Translations under genes and position numbers: made by a program
In this document: positions 58,809-61,410 of the stretch, piece by piece
Layout of the letters: each line of letters opens with the position of its first letter
Position numbering within the stretch: position 1 is the stretch's first letter
The notes under the pieces: model-generated
What the model was told of the DNA's origin: nothing
Seen by the model: only the letters and a program-made list of their open reading frames with translations
Database searches by the model: none
Assembly: GCA_023150475.1 (NCBI GenBank)
Contig: JAKLKU010000027.1
Location: 1 to 61,410, forward strand
Direction: 5' to 3'
Source of the DNA: Planctomycetota bacterium
Lineage (GTDB): Bacteria > Planctomycetota > UBA1135 > GCA-002686595
Length of the DNA stretch: 61,410 nucleotides

Positions 58809-60851
58809 TCAGTTGCGCGGGGGATCGACGCGACCCGACCACTCGAGCATCTGTTGCTCGAGCGACAGCGGGTACTCGATCTTGACGTCGGCGAGCGCGC
58901 CGGTCGGTGCATAGACCGGCACGAGTCGCGGGAAGACGAATCCGACGTAGGCGGGTACGTCGAGTTCGGCGTAGCGTGCGAGCACTTCGTCGCGCAACGC
59001 CGGGTCGAAGCGCACGCCGTACTGGTCGAACAGCGCCTTCGTGCCGTCGTAGTCGCCGGTCGACTTGAGCCGCTGCACGAGCGCGAGCAGCTTGCCCGCC
59101 GCTTCGCGGAACGCGTCGGCATCGACGACGCGCAGGTAGTGTTTGCCGTCGCGCACGCGCTCTTCGATCGCCTTCGAGTTCGCTTGGATCCAGCGCACCA
59201 CCAGTTGGCGGTTGCGCATGTGATCTTCCTCGAGCTGGTCGGTGCCTTGCATCCGGCGCAACTGCTGCAGGCCGCCGTTGCGGACGTAGTTCTCGTACGC
59301 CGCGAGCGACGACTCCTCGACGTCGTCGACGAGGCCGAGCTCCTTCAACTTCGGATCGCGCAGGAACCACAACGCGACGAGGTCCGAGCGCGCTTCTTCG
59401 AGAGCGGAGTAGTGCTCCTTGACGTAGAGGGCAGGCTCGCCCGGCTTGTCGGCGGCTTGCCGGCCAGAAGCGTGACCGATCACTTCGTGCATGTTGACGA
59501 GCAAGTCGCTCGTCAGCGCCGCCCACTTCTCGGCGCGTGCGACTTCGTCGTCGTCCCAGCAGAACTCCGCGCGCGCCTTCGGGCTCGCCGAGTTCGTGTT
59601 CGCTTCGATGATGTTGGCGAGACTGACGCTCTTCGAGCCGTGGAGCTCGCGGATCCGCGCGTCGTTGGGGAGGTTGATGCCGATCGCGCACACCGGTCCG
59701 GCGTCGCCGGTCGCGACGATCACGTCGATCGAACGCGCAAAGATGCCTTTGACGCCGGGCCTCTTGAACTCGTCCTCGTACGGCATGTGGTCCTCGAACC
59801 ACTGCGCGTTCGCCGCGATCGACTTGATCAACCGCGCCTTCTTCGGGTCCTCGTAACTGACGAGCCCTTGCCACGCGCCTTTGATGCCGCGCGGATCGAC
59901 GTAGACCTCGACGAACGAAGTCACGGTGTCGATCGGCGAGTCGTTGTCCGCGAGCCAAGCGATGTCGTACGCCTCGCGGTCGGCGCGTTCACCGGTGCGG
60001 TAGAAACGGATCTGCGCTTCGAGCGCGCGGCGCGTCGGCTCGGGCGCGAACGGCAGCGCCTCGGCCATGTGCCGCGCGACTTCGGAGAGCTCGGCGGCGT
60101 ACATGCCGGGGCGAATGCGTTGTTCGGGATCGCCGATGCGCCAGACGAGCTCCTCGAGCTTGCCGTTCGGGCCTTCGACGATCGTCGAGTTGAGTCCGTA
60201 GCGCTCTTCGAACTTCTCGACGTCGGCGAGCGTCACGCCTTCGCCGTAGAACGTGCAGCCCGACGCTTCGAGCGGGTCTTCACCGACGCGCGGCGTCTTG
60301 ACCGTGACCATCGGGACGAAGTCCGGATCGAAGAGCCACGGCCCGAGCCGCCGCACCAACCCGCCGACGCTCTCGCCTTCCTCCTTCGGGAAGACCGCGC
60401 CGTTGGCTTCCGCGACCTCGCACGCGACGGCGAGTTCCTCGACGCTGCCGCGCATCACGTTCTTCTTCGCGGTGACGTAGTTGTACGGCCCGTTGTTGAC
60501 CCAGAAGAGCTTCGTGTAGTGGCGCACGTTCTCGAGCGTGATCGGGTCGACGCCCTTCGCATGCGTGAGGAGCTCCTCGACGAGGTCGCGGATCTCGACA
60601 CCCACGAGACAACGCTGCTGCAAGTAGATGTCGCGTCCGGCGAGCGCCGCGTTGTAGAGGTGCCACGCGAGCGTCTTCTGCTCGCGCGTCAGGTTCGCGA
60701 AGCCATCGGCGTAGACCTGGACGATGCCGACGTCGTCGACGCGCTCGAGCAGGTACTTGCGCGGCGCGCCGCCGCCGTGCGAGCCCGCGCCACTCGTGCT
60801 GCAACTCGCCAACGCCAGGGCGGCGAACGATCCGATCCAGGAGCTCTTCAT
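58809..60851 (-). CDS. dipeptidyl-peptidase III-like (M49) metallopeptidase, lipoprotein
   Basis: Encodes 680 residues from ATG 60851, chosen because it begins a lipoprotein signal (IGSFAALALASCSTSG); the upstream extension is Arg-rich. The M49 zinc site is intact: H455-E-V-I-G-H (HExxGH) and E485/E486 in EEARSDLVALW, matching the EECRAD motif. YGEGVTLADVEKF, FVEVYVDPRGIKGAWQG and GINLPNDARIRELHGSKSV are family-typical. DPP III enzymes remove dipeptides from the N-terminus and are usually cytosolic; here a lipobox predicts an envelope location. It is followed by the pseudopilin-like gene at 14 bp. Together with DPP IV and the M36-like enzymes, it would complete extracellular peptide breakdown. 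Confidence 0.93.
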   Translation of the reverse strand: MKSSWIGSFAALALASCSTSGAGSHGGGAPRKYLLERVDDVGIVQVYADGFANLTREQKTLAWHLYNAALAGRDIYLQQRCLVGVEIRDLVEELLTHAKGVDPITLENVRHYTKLFWVNNGPYNYVTAKKNVMRGSVEELAVACEVAEANGAVFPKEEGESVGGLVRRLGPWLFDPDFVPMVTVKTPRVGEDPLEASGCTFYGEGVTLADVEKFEERYGLNSTIVEGPNGKLEELVWRIGDPEQRIRPGMYAAELSEVARHMAEALPFAPEPTRRALEAQIRFYRTGERADREAYDIAWLADNDSPIDTVTSFVEVYVDPRGIKGAWQGLVSYEDPKKARLIKSIAANAQWFEDHMPYEDEFKRPGVKGIFARSIDVIVATGDAGPVCAIGINLPNDARIRELHGSKSVSLANIIEANTNSASPKARAEFCWDDDEVARAEKWAALTSDLLVNMHEVIGHASGRQAADKPGEPALYVKEHYSALEEARSDLVALWFLRDPKLKELGLVDDVEESSLAAYENYVRNGGLQQLRRMQGTDQLEEDHMRNRQLVVRWIQANSKAIEERVRDGKHYLRVVDADAFREAAGKLLALVQRLKSTGDYDGTKALFDQYGVRFDPALRDEVLARYAELDVPAYVGFVFPRLVPVYAPTGALADVKIEYPLSLEQQMLEWSGRVDPPRN

Positions 60852-61410
60852 CGTGGTCTGGGCTGGGAGGGACTCGGCCCGGCCGAGTCGAGGTCGTTCC
60901 GCAAGAACGCGTTCCGCCGCGGAGGATACCGTCCGCGGGCCGCCGAGCGCCCGCACGACGGGCCCTCGACGCGAGCTCGTCACGCGACGTCCGTGGCACG
61001 TGGAGCCTCCGGCGCAGGACGCCCGGTCATGGCGGATGACGGCCCGGCGGCCGGCGTGGCTCGTGCGCGGCGACGGAATTCGAGGCGACGTTCGCGGTCC
61101 GCGGTAAGTCCAGGCCGCGTGAATCCCTACTGCCACCTGTCGTTGCGCAGGAAATCTCGGACGACCCGCAACCGAAGCGACTTGCGTGAGTCCATGCTGG
61201 AAGCCCCGCGTCGTCTCCTGCGTTGCGAGCGGCCCGACCTACCGTGTTCGGGAGGCGCGCGAGCTCACGCGCCGCGCGAAGCGAGTGGACCCGGATGCGG
61301 CGGCGTCTCGGTCGACGCACGCCGACGTGCTTGCGTGCGCACCGACGACCGATCGTCCCGCGGCGCCCCGCGGCGCCCCGCGGCGTGGCGCGGCGCGGCG
61401 CGGCGTGGCG
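60852..61410. other. 559-bp right-edge region without a clear gene
   Basis: It contains the promoter side of the DPP III-like gene, the second copy of the 34-bp motif (61125) and, from about 61355, a run of GCGGC-type triplet-like repeats (CGGCGCCCCG and GGCGTGGCGC units). An open frame from ATG 61194 to the edge has an Arg/Ala/Gly-rich, repeat-driven translation and I do not count it as a gene. Confidence 0.5.
61125..61158 (+). repeat. 34-bp dispersed motif, copy 2
   Basis: The plus strand reads CCCTACTGCCACCT then GTTGCGCAGGAAATC, matching the minus strand of 5061-5094 with two differences. It precedes whatever lies to the right by at least 36 bp. No coding potential is visible in it. Confidence 0.6.

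Noticed and set aside
61194..61410. Open frame running off the right edge
   Set aside because: Its translation is dominated by the GCGGC repeat and Arg/Ala/Gly, with no motif. A gene may start here but cannot be supported.

Overview
The window is 61.4 kb of very GC-rich bacterial DNA with long secreted proteins and many short in-frame tandem repeats. Five proteins end in the same roughly 130-residue domain, which opens with a YC-x-x-K-x-NS-x-x-C core. In my knowledge this domain is typical of Planctomycetota. An ECF sigma factor fused to a membrane anchor and carboxypeptidase-like domains, an ASPIC/UnbV protein, and several FG-GAP, SBBP and PQQ propellers fit the same phylum. I therefore infer a planctomycete, moderately surely. 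I see no rRNA, tRNA, CRISPR array, phage or transposase.

Layout. 1-6.1 kb: a degenerate edge fragment, a secreted unknown protein, an erythromycin-esterase-family lipoprotein, a dockerin-like secreted protein and a short-chain dehydrogenase. 6.3-20 kb: a carboxypeptidase-regulatory-like protein, four divergent fungalysin/thermolysin-like metalloproteases on the minus strand (7969-10146, 10237-12510, 12898-15042, 17674-19713) and an ASPIC/UnbV protein between the third and fourth. 20-27.6 kb: a repeat-rich secreted propeller-like protein, a DEDDh exonuclease fused to a WYL domain, typA, a hybrid sensor kinase, and a very small gene with an in-frame UGA followed by a SECIS-like hairpin. 27.7-35 kb: a YVTN/di-haem cytochrome, then two low-bias propeller genes, one of which carries an 8-bp repeat tract and is frameshifted. 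35-41 kb: a membrane-tethered sigma factor, a parallel beta-helix protein and another carboxypeptidase-regulatory-like protein. 40.8-45.5 kb: DPP IV, a purine permease of the AzgA type, a small membrane protein and a DUF2203 protein. 45.6-61.4 kb: two tandem paralogous secreted proteins, a polyferredoxin, a 1674-residue glycosidase-like/esterase fusion, a small lipoprotein, a PQQ propeller, a pseudopilin-like protein and a dipeptidyl-peptidase-III-like lipoprotein.

How it works together. Most of the window encodes an envelope and extracellular degradation toolkit: at least six peptidases, a polysaccharide-active fusion and many propeller or adhesion-type proteins. Housekeeping genes (typA, permease, exonuclease) are scattered among them. 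Genes are mostly single transcription units. Two initiation styles are visible. One has a TAnnnT box ending 6-7 nt before the start codon and no Shine-Dalgarno, which suggests leaderless mRNA. The other has a clear AGGAGG or AGGATCC leader.

The observations I would check first are the UGA-containing small gene (27374-27592), the repeat-controlled frame of the SBBP gene (34489-34553), the perfect hairpin that buries the ribosome binding site of the first metalloprotease (10147-10176), the transmembrane sigma factor, and a 34-bp motif present in inverted orientation at both ends of the window. All domain calls are by eye; no searches were run.
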